A stretch of DNA of 64,000 nt from the NCBI GenBank assembly GCA_965203565.1, contig OZ241896.1, positions 1,054,001 through 1,118,000 of the forward strand, given 5' to 3'. Of this stretch, positions 50,625 to 58,654 are shown in pieces (positions within the stretch are counted from its first letter, which is position 1; every line of letters begins with the position of its first letter). Origin of the DNA: JAAXGX01 sp965203565. Its GTDB lineage: Bacteria > Acidobacteriota > Vicinamibacteria > Vicinamibacterales > UBA8438. A program made the position numbers and the translations under genes. The notes below the pieces were generated by a model. It was not told the DNA's origin, made no database searches, and saw only the letters and a program-made list of their open reading frames with translations.

Positions 50625-52595
50625 ATGATCAGGCGAGCCGTCGCCGGACCGGCCGGCGCATCCGCCGCGCTCGTTCTCGCCGCGGGGATCGCGGGGGCGC
50701 AGGGCCGGGACCCGATGATCGAGTGGCCGTACGTCGGGGGCGACCAAGCGCACACCAAGTTCTCGCCCGCCGCGCAGATCACGCCGGACAACGTCGGCCG
50801 GCTCGAGGTCGTCTGGACGTGGGAGCCGAACGAGACGCCGCTCCCGGAGTACGGCGTCCGGCCCGGCAGCTTCGAGACGACCCCGGTGATGATCGACGGC
50901 GTGCTGTACCTCTCCACGATGTACACGCGCGTGGCGGCGCTCGACGCCGAGACCGGAGCGGAGCGCTGGTCGTTCGACCCGCGCGCCTACGAGACCGGCT
51001 CCGCGGGCGCCAGCCCCGGCGGGTACAAGCATCGCGGCGTCGCCGTGCACGGGGCCGGCGACGCGATGCGGATCTTCATCAATAGCCGGTTCAGCCTGTA
51101 CGCGCTCGACGCGAAGACCGGCGGCCTCGTCGACACGTTCGGCGATGGGGGGCGGGTCCGGCTGATCGACGGGTTCCCGAACGCGGTCAGCGAGGACGAG
51201 TTCGATCAGACCTCGCCGCCGGTCGTCTTCGAGGACCTGGTCATCGTCGGCAGCCGGGTGCCGGACCGGATTCAGCACCGGTTCGACACGCCCGGCTCGG
51301 TGCAGGCGTTCGACGTGCGCACGGGAGAGCGGCGGTGGGCGTTCTACACCGTCCCGCAGTCGAACGACGCGTTCGGCGCCGACACCTGGGAGGGCGGGTC
51401 GTGGCGGTTCACCGGCCACGCCAACGTCTGGGGCCTGATGTCGCTCGACGAGGAGCGCGGCCTGCTGTACGTGCCGACCAGCACGCCGAGCAGCGACTAC
51501 TGGGGCGGGCGGCGGCTCGGCGCGAACCTGTTCGCCGAATCGCTCCTCTGCCTCGACGCGCGGACCGGGCAGCGCGAGTGGCACTTCCAGGCGGTCCACC
51601 ACGGGCTGTGGGACTACGACCTCACTTCGCCGCCGAACCTGGTGACGATCACGGTCGACGGCCGGACGATAGACGCCGTGGCCGAGGTGTCGAAGCAGGG
51701 GTTCACCTACGTCTTCGACCGGGTCACCGGAGAGCCGGTCTGGCCGATCGAGGAGCGGCCGGTCGACACCGAGACCGACGTGCCGGGCGAGGTCCCGTAT
51801 CCGACCCAGCCGTTCCCGACGAAGCCGCCCCCGTTCGCCGGCCAGGGCACGTCGCTCGACGACGCCAACGACCTGACGCCGGAAGTGCGCGCGATGGCGG
51901 TGGAGGAGATGCGGCAGTTCCGGCTCGGACCGCTGTTCACCCCGCCGAGCCTGGGGGGCACGCTGATGCGGCCGCGCGAGTCGGGCGGGGCCAACTGGGG
52001 CGGCGCGGCGTTCGTCCCCGGCCGCGGCCTGCTGGTCGTCCGGTCGTCCGAGGGGGTGTCGCCGAACCAGGTCTGCAAGACCGACCCCTCGCTGCCTGAC
52101 GTCGACGTCGACTTCACGAACAACTGCGCCTGGGGCGCCTCCGGCGGCATCTTCAACGACCAGCCGGGCGGCGTGGCGCCCGCGCGGAGCCGGCTCGGCC
52201 CGATCCCGCTGGTCAAGCCGCCGTACGCCAACCTGGTCGCGATCGATCTCCACCGGGGCGAGATCGCGTGGAAGGTCCCGTTCGGCGAGGGGAGCGCGCT
52301 CATCCGGTCGCACCCGCTGCTGCGCGGCGCCGACCTTCCCGCGCGGCTGGGCACGCCGGGCAACAACGGGCCGATGGCGACCGCCTCCGGGCTGATCTTC
52401 ATCGGGGGCGGCGAGCCGTACCTGTACGCCTTCGACGCCGCCACCGGCCGCGAGATCAGCCGGACGCCCACGGAGCTGCGGACCAGCGGGAACCCGATGA
52501 CGTACGTCGGCCGCTCGGGCCGCCAGTTCGTCGTGATCGCGACCGGCGCCGGACCGGACGCCGCCCTGGTCGCGTTCGCGCTGAGGGACGAATGA
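50625..52595 (+). CDS. PQQ-type beta-propeller dehydrogenase, copy 1
   Basis: The 656-residue exported protein (signal peptide to about residue 26) resembles membrane-type PQQ-dependent alcohol/glucose dehydrogenases. It has WPYVGGDQAHTKFSPAAQITPDNV, repeated propeller strands with tryptophan-docking features (DAETGAERWSFD, DVRTGERRWAFYTVP, DARTGQREWHFQAVHHGLWDYDL), and the C-terminal GGGEPYLYAFDAATGREISR. Residues that normally hold PQQ and Ca2+ cannot be assigned with certainty. No cytochrome c domain is fused. It is followed by a nearly identical second copy that overlaps it by four bases. Confidence 0.88.
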   Translation: MIRRAVAGPAGASAALVLAAGIAGAQGRDPMIEWPYVGGDQAHTKFSPAAQITPDNVGRLEVVWTWEPNETPLPEYGVRPGSFETTPVMIDGVLYLSTMYTRVAALDAETGAERWSFDPRAYETGSAGASPGGYKHRGVAVHGAGDAMRIFINSRFSLYALDAKTGGLVDTFGDGGRVRLIDGFPNAVSEDEFDQTSPPVVFEDLVIVGSRVPDRIQHRFDTPGSVQAFDVRTGERRWAFYTVPQSNDAFGADTWEGGSWRFTGHANVWGLMSLDEERGLLYVPTSTPSSDYWGGRRLGANLFAESLLCLDARTGQREWHFQAVHHGLWDYDLTSPPNLVTITVDGRTIDAVAEVSKQGFTYVFDRVTGEPVWPIEERPVDTETDVPGEVPYPTQPFPTKPPPFAGQGTSLDDANDLTPEVRAMAVEEMRQFRLGPLFTPPSLGGTLMRPRESGGANWGGAAFVPGRGLLVVRSSEGVSPNQVCKTDPSLPDVDVDFTNNCAWGASGGIFNDQPGGVAPARSRLGPIPLVKPPYANLVAIDLHRGEIAWKVPFGEGSALIRSHPLLRGADLPARLGTPGNNGPMATASGLIFIGGGEPYLYAFDAATGREISRTPTELRTSGNPMTYVGRSGRQFVVIATGAGPDAALVAFALRDE

Positions 52596-54600
52596 GCCGC
52601 GCCGCCGGCGCCGTCCTGGCCGCGGCCGCCGCGATCTGCTGGCCGGCGCCGCTCGCCGCGGCCGCGCAGCAGGGCCGGGACCCGATGATCGAGTGGCCGT
52701 ACGTCGGGGGCGACCAGGCGCACACCAAGTTCTCGCCCGCCGCGCAGATCACGCCGGACAACGTCGGCCGGCTCGAGGTCGCCTGGACGTGGGAGCCGAA
52801 CGAGACGCCGCTCCCGGAGTACGGCGTCCGACCCGGCAGCTTCGAGACGACCCCGGTGATGATCGACGGCGTGCTGTACCTCTCCACGATGTACACGCGC
52901 GTGGTGGCGCTCGACGCCGAGACCGGGGCGGAGCGCTGGTCGTTCGACCCGCGCGCCTACGAGACCGTCCCCGCGGGCAACAGCCCCAAGCATCGCGGCG
53001 TCGCCGTGCACGGGGCCGGCGACGCGATGCGGGTCTTCATCAACAGCCGGTTCAGCCTGTACGCGCTCGACGCGAAGACCGGCGGCCTCATCGACACGTT
53101 CGGCGACGGGGGGCGGGTCCGGCTGATCGACGGGTTCCCGAACGCGGTCAGCGAGGACGAGTTCGATCAGACCTCGCCGCCGGTCGTCTTCGAGGACCTG
53201 GTCATCGTCGGCAGTCGGGTGCCGGGCCGGATTCAGCATCGGTTCGACACGCCCGGCTCGGTGCAGGCGTTCGACGTGCGCACGGGAGAGCGGCGGTGGG
53301 CGTTCTACACCGTCCCGCAGTCGAACGACGCGTTCGGCGCCGACACCTGGGAGGGCGGGTCGTGGCGGTTCACCGGCCACGCCAACGTCTGGGGCCTGAT
53401 GTCGCTCGACGAGGAGCGCGGCCTGCTGTACGCGCCGACCAGCACGCCGAGCAGCGACTACTGGGGCGGGCGGCGGCTTGGCGCGAACCTGTTCGCCGAA
53501 TCGCTCCTCTGCCTCGACGCGCGGACCGGGCAGCGCGAGTGGCACTTCCAGGCGGTCCACCACGGGCTGTGGAACTACGACCTCGCTTCGCCGCCGAACC
53601 TGGTGACGATCACGGTCGACGGCCGGACGATAGACGCCGTGGCCGAGGTGTCGAAGCAGGGGTTCACCTACGTCTTCGACCGGGTGACGGGCGAGCCGGT
53701 CTGGCCGATCGAGGAGCGGCCGGTCGACACCGAGACCGACGTGCCGGGCGAGGTCCCGTATCCGACCCAGCCGTTCCCGACGAAGCCGCCCCCGTTCGCC
53801 GGCCAGGGCACGTCGCTCGACGACGCCAACGACCTGACGCCGGAAGTGCGCGCGATGGCGGTGGAGGAGATGCGGCAGTTCCGGCTCGGGCCGCTGTTCA
53901 CCCCGCCGAGCCTGCGGGGCACGCTGATGCGGCCGACGTGGAACGGCGGGGCCAACTGGGGCGGCGCGGCGTTCGTCCCCGGCCGCGGCCTGCTGGTCGT
54001 CCGGTCGTCCGAGGGGGTGAGGTCCAACCGGGTCTGCAAGACCGACCCCTCGCTGCCCGACGTCGACGTCGACTTCACGAACGTCTGCCCCGGGCGGCGC
54101 CCCACCCGGGGCGCGCCCGCGCGGAGCCGGCTCGGCCCGATCCCGCTGGTCAAGCCGCCGTACGCCAACCTGGTCGCGATCGATCTCCACCGGGGCGAGA
54201 TCGCGTGGAAGGTCCCGTTCGGCGAGGGAAGCGCGCGCCTCCGGTCGCACCCGCTGCTGCGCGGCGCCGACCTTCCCGCGCGGCTGGGCACGCCGGGCAA
54301 CAACGGGCCGATGACGACCGCCTCCGGGCTGATCTTCATCGGGGGCGGCGAGCCGTACCTGTACGCCTTCGACGCCGCCACCGGCCGCGAGATCAGCCGG
54401 ACGCCCACGGAGCTGCGGACCAGCGGGAACCCGATGACGTACGTCGGCCGCTCGGGCCGCCAGTTCGTCGTGATCGCGACCGGCGCCGGACCGGACGCCG
54501 CCCTGGTCGCGTTCGCGCTGAGGGACGAATGAGCCGCGCAGTCGGCGCCGTCCTGGCCGCGGCCGCTGCGATCGGCTGGACGGCGCCGCTCGCCGTGGCC
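50700..54600 (+). repeat. Tandem duplication of a ~1.95-kb unit (two copies)
   Basis: Unit 1 runs from about 50700 to 52670 and unit 2 from about 52671 to 54600. Each starts at GGCCGGGACCCGATGATCGA and ends with a short signal-peptide coding segment beginning ATGAGCCGCGC. Identity is very high on both strands across the whole unit, apart from small indels around the peptide after YET and near the segment CKTDPSLPDVDVDFTN. Confidence 0.9.
52592..54532 (+). CDS. PQQ-type beta-propeller dehydrogenase, copy 2 (chimeric signal peptide)
   Basis: The 646-residue protein is nearly identical to copy 1 in its mature part but has another signal peptide (MSRAAGAVLAAAAAICWPA), which matches the signal peptide of the downstream gene at 54529 (MSRAVGAVLAAAAAIGWTA). 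This is the expected result of a tandem duplication whose breakpoints lie just after the signal peptides. Its ATG overlaps the stop of copy 1 (ATGA), so it depends on translational coupling. Differences from copy 1 include VPAGNSPKH against GSAGASPGGYKH and a shortened loop after VDFTN. Confidence 0.88.
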   Translation: MSRAAGAVLAAAAAICWPAPLAAAAQQGRDPMIEWPYVGGDQAHTKFSPAAQITPDNVGRLEVAWTWEPNETPLPEYGVRPGSFETTPVMIDGVLYLSTMYTRVVALDAETGAERWSFDPRAYETVPAGNSPKHRGVAVHGAGDAMRVFINSRFSLYALDAKTGGLIDTFGDGGRVRLIDGFPNAVSEDEFDQTSPPVVFEDLVIVGSRVPGRIQHRFDTPGSVQAFDVRTGERRWAFYTVPQSNDAFGADTWEGGSWRFTGHANVWGLMSLDEERGLLYAPTSTPSSDYWGGRRLGANLFAESLLCLDARTGQREWHFQAVHHGLWNYDLASPPNLVTITVDGRTIDAVAEVSKQGFTYVFDRVTGEPVWPIEERPVDTETDVPGEVPYPTQPFPTKPPPFAGQGTSLDDANDLTPEVRAMAVEEMRQFRLGPLFTPPSLRGTLMRPTWNGGANWGGAAFVPGRGLLVVRSSEGVRSNRVCKTDPSLPDVDVDFTNVCPGRRPTRGAPARSRLGPIPLVKPPYANLVAIDLHRGEIAWKVPFGEGSARLRSHPLLRGADLPARLGTPGNNGPMTTASGLIFIGGGEPYLYAFDAATGREISRTPTELRTSGNPMTYVGRSGRQFVVIATGAGPDAALVAFALRDE

Positions 54601-55602
54601 GGACAGGGCGCGGGCGAGGCGGCGGCGGCGGCGTTGCCGCGCACCCCCGACGGCCGGCCGGACCTGCAGGGGTACTGGACGACCCAGACGTTCACGCCGC
54701 TGGAGCGCCCCGACCATCTGGCCGGCCGCGAGTTCTTCACCGAGGAGGAGGCGGCGGCGCTGCAGCGCCAGCTCACCGCCGAAGGGGTAGACCCGTCGGC
54801 GCGCGAGATTCTCCACATCGCGGACCCGGACGAGATCGAGCGGTACAAGTACCAGGCGAACCGGACGCGCGAGGAGCGCCACCACATCCATTACGACAAC
54901 GAGATCTGGCTGCGCACACCGGCGCCGAAGGGGCTGTCGAGCCGCCGCACGTCACTGATCACCTACCCGCCGAACGGCCGGTTCCCGCCGCTGACGCCGA
55001 CGGCGGCGGCGCGCATCGCGGCGGCGGCGGCCGCGCGGCGGCATCCGAGCGCGTTCGACAGCCACGAGACCCGGCCCCTGACGGAGCGCTGCATCGCCTG
55101 GGCGCACGAAGGTCCGCCGATCATGCCGCCGTCGTACAACGACATCCACCAGATCTTCCAGACGCCGGACCACGTGGTGGTCTTCACCGAGCTGGCCGCC
55201 AACCCGCCGCGCATCATCCCGCTCGACGGCCGCCCGCACGTCCCGGACGCGGTCCGCCAGTTCGCCGGCGACTCGCGCGGCCGGTGGGAGGGCGACACCC
55301 TGGTGGTCGAGACCCGCAACTACGCCGAGCGGCGGCGTTTCCGGGGGTCGGGCGGCCACCTCCACGTGACGGAGCGGTTCACCCTCGCCGGCCCGGACCG
55401 GATCCACTACGCGTTCACGGTGGACGACCCGACCACCTGGACCAGCCGGTGGAGCGCGGAAGTCCCGCTGGTGCGGACGGAAGGGCCGATGTTCGAGTAC
55501 GGGTGCCACGAAGGGAACCACGACATCCGCCACATCCTGGAGATCCACCGCAACCTCGACCGGATGGCGGCCGAAGCGGCGCCGGAAACAGGTCCGCAGT
55601 AG
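54529..55602 (+). CDS. Secreted 'PDLQG-W' family protein
   Basis: The 357-residue exported protein has the same blocks as the one at 42273: LPRTPDGRPDLQGYWTTQTF, LRTPAPKGLSSRRTSLITYP, YNDIHQIFQTPDHVVVFTEL, IIPLDGRPHVPDAVRQFAGD, GRWEGDTLVVETRNY and YGCHEGNHDIRHILEI. Its ATG overlaps the stop of PQQ dehydrogenase copy 2, so the three genes form one coupled unit, and the protein may serve the dehydrogenases. Function unknown. Confidence 0.85.
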   Translation: MSRAVGAVLAAAAAIGWTAPLAVAGQGAGEAAAAALPRTPDGRPDLQGYWTTQTFTPLERPDHLAGREFFTEEEAAALQRQLTAEGVDPSAREILHIADPDEIERYKYQANRTREERHHIHYDNEIWLRTPAPKGLSSRRTSLITYPPNGRFPPLTPTAAARIAAAAAARRHPSAFDSHETRPLTERCIAWAHEGPPIMPPSYNDIHQIFQTPDHVVVFTELAANPPRIIPLDGRPHVPDAVRQFAGDSRGRWEGDTLVVETRNYAERRRFRGSGGHLHVTERFTLAGPDRIHYAFTVDDPTTWTSRWSAEVPLVRTEGPMFEYGCHEGNHDIRHILEIHRNLDRMAAEAAPETGPQ

Positions 55603-55654
55603 GCCGGCGGCGCCCACCGCCGGAGCCGCACCGAGCAGCCCACCCCGGCAGACG

Positions 55655-58264
55655 ATGGACCAGACCACGCATGGGGCCATCGTCGCCTTCCTCTGGGGGA
55701 TCGCGGACGACGTCCTGCGCGACCTGTACGTCCGCGGCAAGTACCGCGACGTCATCCTGCCGATGACGGTGCTGCGGCGGCTCGACGCGGTGCTCGAACC
55801 GACCAAGGCGGCCGTCCTGGAGATGAAGACGTTCCTCGACGCCGAGCGGATCGTCGAGCAGGACGGTCCGTTGCGGCAGGCGGCCGGCCACGACTTCTAC
55901 AACACGTCGGCGTTCACCCTGCGGGACCTGCAGGCCCGCGCCGGCCGGCGGCGGCTCGAGGCCGACTTCGAGGCGTACCTCGACGGCTTCTCGCCGAACG
56001 TCCAGGACGTTCTGGAGCACTTCGAGTTCCGCCACCAGATCCCGCGCCTCTCGAAGGCGGACGCGCTCGGCGCGCTGATCGAGAAGTTTCTGTCGCGCGA
56101 GGTCAACCTGAGCCCCGACCCGGTGCGCAGCGCGGACGGCTCGGTCAGGCTGCCCGGACTCGACAACCACGGCATGGGAACGGTCTTCGAGGAGCTGGTC
56201 CGGCGCTTCAACGAAGAGAACAACGAGGAGGCGGGCGAGCACTGGACCCCGCGCGACGCGGTCACGCTGATGGCGAAGCTGATCATCCTGCCCGTCGCCG
56301 GCGAGATCGCCTCCGGCGCCTACCTGCTCTACGACGGCGCCTGCGGGACCGGCGGCATGCTGACGGTGGCGGAAGAGACGCTCCGGGAGGTCGCCGCCGC
56401 GCACGGCGCAGACGTGTCGACGCACCTGTACGGGCAGGAAATCAACGCCGAGACGTACGCCATCTGCAAGGCGGACCTGCTGCTGAAGGGGGAGGGCGAC
56501 GCAGCCGACAACGTCGTCGGCGGCCCGGAGCACTCCACGCTGTCGAACGATGCGTTCGCCCGGTACGAGTTCGACTTCATGATCAGCAACCCGCCCTACG
56601 GCAAGAGCTGGAAGGGCGACCTCGACCGGATGGGCGGCAGGGACGGCCTGCGCGACCCGCGCTTCGTGATCGAGCACGCCGGCGACCCGGAGCACTCGCT
56701 CGTCACCCGGTCGAGCGACGGCCAGATGCTCTTCCTCGCCAACCTGCTCAGCAAGATGAAGCGGAGCACGGCGCTCGGCAGCCGCATCGCCGAAGTGCAC
56801 AACGGCAGCTCGCTCTTCACCGGCGACGCCGGCTCCGGCGAAAGCAACATCCGCCGCTGGATCATCGAGAACGACTGGCTGGAGGCGATCGTCGCCCTGC
56901 CGCTCAACCTGTTCTACAACACCGGCATCGCCACGTACGTCTGGGTGCTCACCAACCGGAAGCCGGCGCACCGCCGGGGCAAGGTGCAGCTGATCGACGC
57001 CTCCAAGTGGTTCAGGCCGCTGCGGAAGAACCTCGGCAAGAAGAACTGCGAACTGTCGGACGCCGACGTCCGGCGCATCTGCGACACGTTCCTCGCGTTC
57101 GAGGAGACCGAGCAGTCGAAGATCTTCCCGAACGCGGCGTTCGGCTACTGGAAAGTGACCGTCGAACGGCCGCTGCGCCTGCGGGTCGACCTGTCGCCCG
57201 CACGCCGCGACCGGCTGCGCGCCGCCTGCCGGGAGGCGGGCGACCAGCCGCTGGCCGACGCCGCCGACCGGGTGGCCGAATCGCTGGGCGCCGGACCGCA
57301 CCGCAATTTCAACCAGGTCATGAAAGCCTTCAACGCCGATTGCGCGCACCGCGGCGAACGGCTGACGGCCAGGCGGACGAAGCTCCTGCGGACGGCGCTG
57401 ACCGAACGCGACGAAGCGGCCGAGCCGGTGGTCCGGCAGGTCCACGATCGGCGCGCGGTCGAGCCGGACCCGCTCCGCGGCCGGTTCGCCGCCGCCGACG
57501 GCGGCGCGCGCCGCGTGGTCGAATACGAACCCGATCCCGACCTGCGCGACGTCGAGCAGATCCCGCTCACCGAGGAAGGCGGCGTCGATGCGTTCCTCCG
57601 GCGCGAAGCGCTGCCCTACGCGCGCGACGCGTGGTACGTACCCGGCAGCGTGAAGATCGGCTACGAGATCAACTTCAACCGGCACTTCCACCGGCCGCCG
57701 CCGATGCGGACGTTGGAAGAGATCCGGACGGAGATCCTGACGCTGGAGCGGGAGACCGAAGGACTGCTGGAGGAGATCGTCGAAACCGAACCGCTCTCCA
57801 CCGGGAGAAAACTCCGCGTCTACGCGGACACGTCCGTGTTCGGCGGCTGTGAAGACGACGAGTTCCGCCGACCGTCGCGGCGCTTGTTCGACCAGTTCGT
57901 GCGCGGGGAGATGATCCTTCTGCTCTCGGACGTCACCCTGAACGAACTGGAGAGGGCTCCGGAGCGCGTCCGGGCCGTGCTACACTCGGTTCCTGAGGAG
58001 CACACCGAGTTTCTCGACTTGTCGTCGGAGGTCGAGGAGCTCGCCGACCATTACATCGCCGACGGAGCAATCGCCTCAGAAATGCTGCCCGACGCCCTGC
58101 ACCTCGCGTTGGCCGCATCGGCCCGAGCCGACGCGCTCGTAAGCTGGAACTTCCGCCACATGGTCAACCTGAAACGTGTCCGCGCGTACAACTCCGTCAA
58201 CCTGAAGAACGGATACCGGCGCCTCGACGTTCGGACGCCGCGGGAGGTTCTGGACGATGCGTAA
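55655..58264 (+). CDS. hsdM: Type I restriction-modification methyltransferase HsdM fused to a C-terminal PIN nuclease domain
   Basis: Residues 1-718 are a type I DNA adenine methyltransferase subunit: N-terminal HsdM helices (ILPMTVLRRLDAVLEPTK), SAM motif I DGACGTGGM at 227-235, catalytic NPPY at 312-315, and the late IGYEINFNRHFHRPP and LEEIRTEILTLERETEGLLEEIV blocks with which such proteins normally end. Residues 719-869 are a full PIN domain: LRVYADTSVFGG (first acid at 724-725), SDVTLNELERAP, LPDALHLALAASARADALVSWNFRHMVNL and the ending RTPREVL. No start codon precedes the PIN part, so it is one frame through 57809. The free-standing form of this PIN protein is a toxin; its usual antitoxin follows with an 8-base overlap. 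It could also result from loss of a stop codon between two genes. Confidence 0.93.
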   Translation: MDQTTHGAIVAFLWGIADDVLRDLYVRGKYRDVILPMTVLRRLDAVLEPTKAAVLEMKTFLDAERIVEQDGPLRQAAGHDFYNTSAFTLRDLQARAGRRRLEADFEAYLDGFSPNVQDVLEHFEFRHQIPRLSKADALGALIEKFLSREVNLSPDPVRSADGSVRLPGLDNHGMGTVFEELVRRFNEENNEEAGEHWTPRDAVTLMAKLIILPVAGEIASGAYLLYDGACGTGGMLTVAEETLREVAAAHGADVSTHLYGQEINAETYAICKADLLLKGEGDAADNVVGGPEHSTLSNDAFARYEFDFMISNPPYGKSWKGDLDRMGGRDGLRDPRFVIEHAGDPEHSLVTRSSDGQMLFLANLLSKMKRSTALGSRIAEVHNGSSLFTGDAGSGESNIRRWIIENDWLEAIVALPLNLFYNTGIATYVWVLTNRKPAHRRGKVQLIDASKWFRPLRKNLGKKNCELSDADVRRICDTFLAFEETEQSKIFPNAAFGYWKVTVERPLRLRVDLSPARRDRLRAACREAGDQPLADAADRVAESLGAGPHRNFNQVMKAFNADCAHRGERLTARRTKLLRTALTERDEAAEPVVRQVHDRRAVEPDPLRGRFAAADGGARRVVEYEPDPDLRDVEQIPLTEEGGVDAFLRREALPYARDAWYVPGSVKIGYEINFNRHFHRPPPMRTLEEIRTEILTLERETEGLLEEIVETEPLSTGRKLRVYADTSVFGGCEDDEFRRPSRRLFDQFVRGEMILLLSDVTLNELERAPERVRAVLHSVPEEHTEFLDLSSEVEELADHYIADGAIASEMLPDALHLALAASARADALVSWNFRHMVNLKRVRAYNSVNLKNGYRRLDVRTPREVLDDA

Positions 58265-58484
58265 GTCCGCGCGCAAGAGCTTTGATTGCGTCGAGAACAT
58301 GCGTGAAATACGGGATCGAATCGGCGCGGAGATCGCCGGAATGAACCACGCGGAGTTGCGGCAATGGTTTCGCGCCCACCGCTACTCCGATCCCGTTCTG
58401 CGACGACTGGCGAATCGCCGCGGCAATCGTGAACAATTCCTGCGAAGCAATCAGAGACGACGTCATGACGGAGGTCATCTTTGA
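58257..58484 (+). CDS. Putative antitoxin of the PIN domain
   Basis: The 75-residue protein starts MRKSARKSFDCVENMREIRDRIGAEIAGM, like the small proteins that follow free-standing PIN toxins of this group ('KFDCVEMKR' type), which are taken as antitoxins. The C-terminal 20 residues are basic and look like a read-out of non-homologous sequence. It overlaps the HsdM-PIN stop by 8 bases and the next small gene by 20 bases. Base composition from here to about 61700 is visibly less GC-rich than in the neighbours, which suggests transfer. Confidence 0.65.
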   Translation: MRKSARKSFDCVENMREIRDRIGAEIAGMNHAELRQWFRAHRYSDPVLRRLANRRGNREQFLRSNQRRRHDGGHL

Positions 58485-58650
58485 AGTCGCCGAGGACAAA
58501 ACGGACGGTGGATACTCGACCAGCGCGATCGGCTACGTTGACTGCTATTTCGACGATAACGCGCCGCATCTGAAGTTGATCCGCCTGCGCTTCGTCGGTC
58601 GAATAGAGGCAAGCGGAGTTCCTGGCTCAGCAACCGCAAGCCGAGGATGA
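58465..58650 (+). pseudogene. HicB-like antitoxin with internal deletion
   Basis: The 61-residue frame begins MTEVIFEVAEDKTDGGYSTSAIGY, the start of a HicB-like / 'oxoisovalerate dehydrogenase'-labelled antitoxin, and ends VDCYFDDNAPHLKLIRLRFVG, the usual end of the same family. About 20-25 residues that normally lie between are absent, while the frame is kept. No HicA-type toxin is next to it. It is either a remnant or a shortened functional protein; I favour a remnant. Confidence 0.6.
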
Positions 58651-58654
58651 TCCA

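Noticed and set aside
51707..54250. 847-codon minus-strand frame across both PQQ dehydrogenase copies
   Set aside because: It repeats itself because the genes are duplicated; composition is that of a shadow frame and no start signal or domain is seen.
52693..55602. 969-codon plus-strand frame that would fuse an out-of-frame reading of PQQ copy 2 to the gene at 54529
   Set aside because: The first 610 codons are a shadow of the dehydrogenase. The real gene begins at ATG 54529 with a proper signal peptide.
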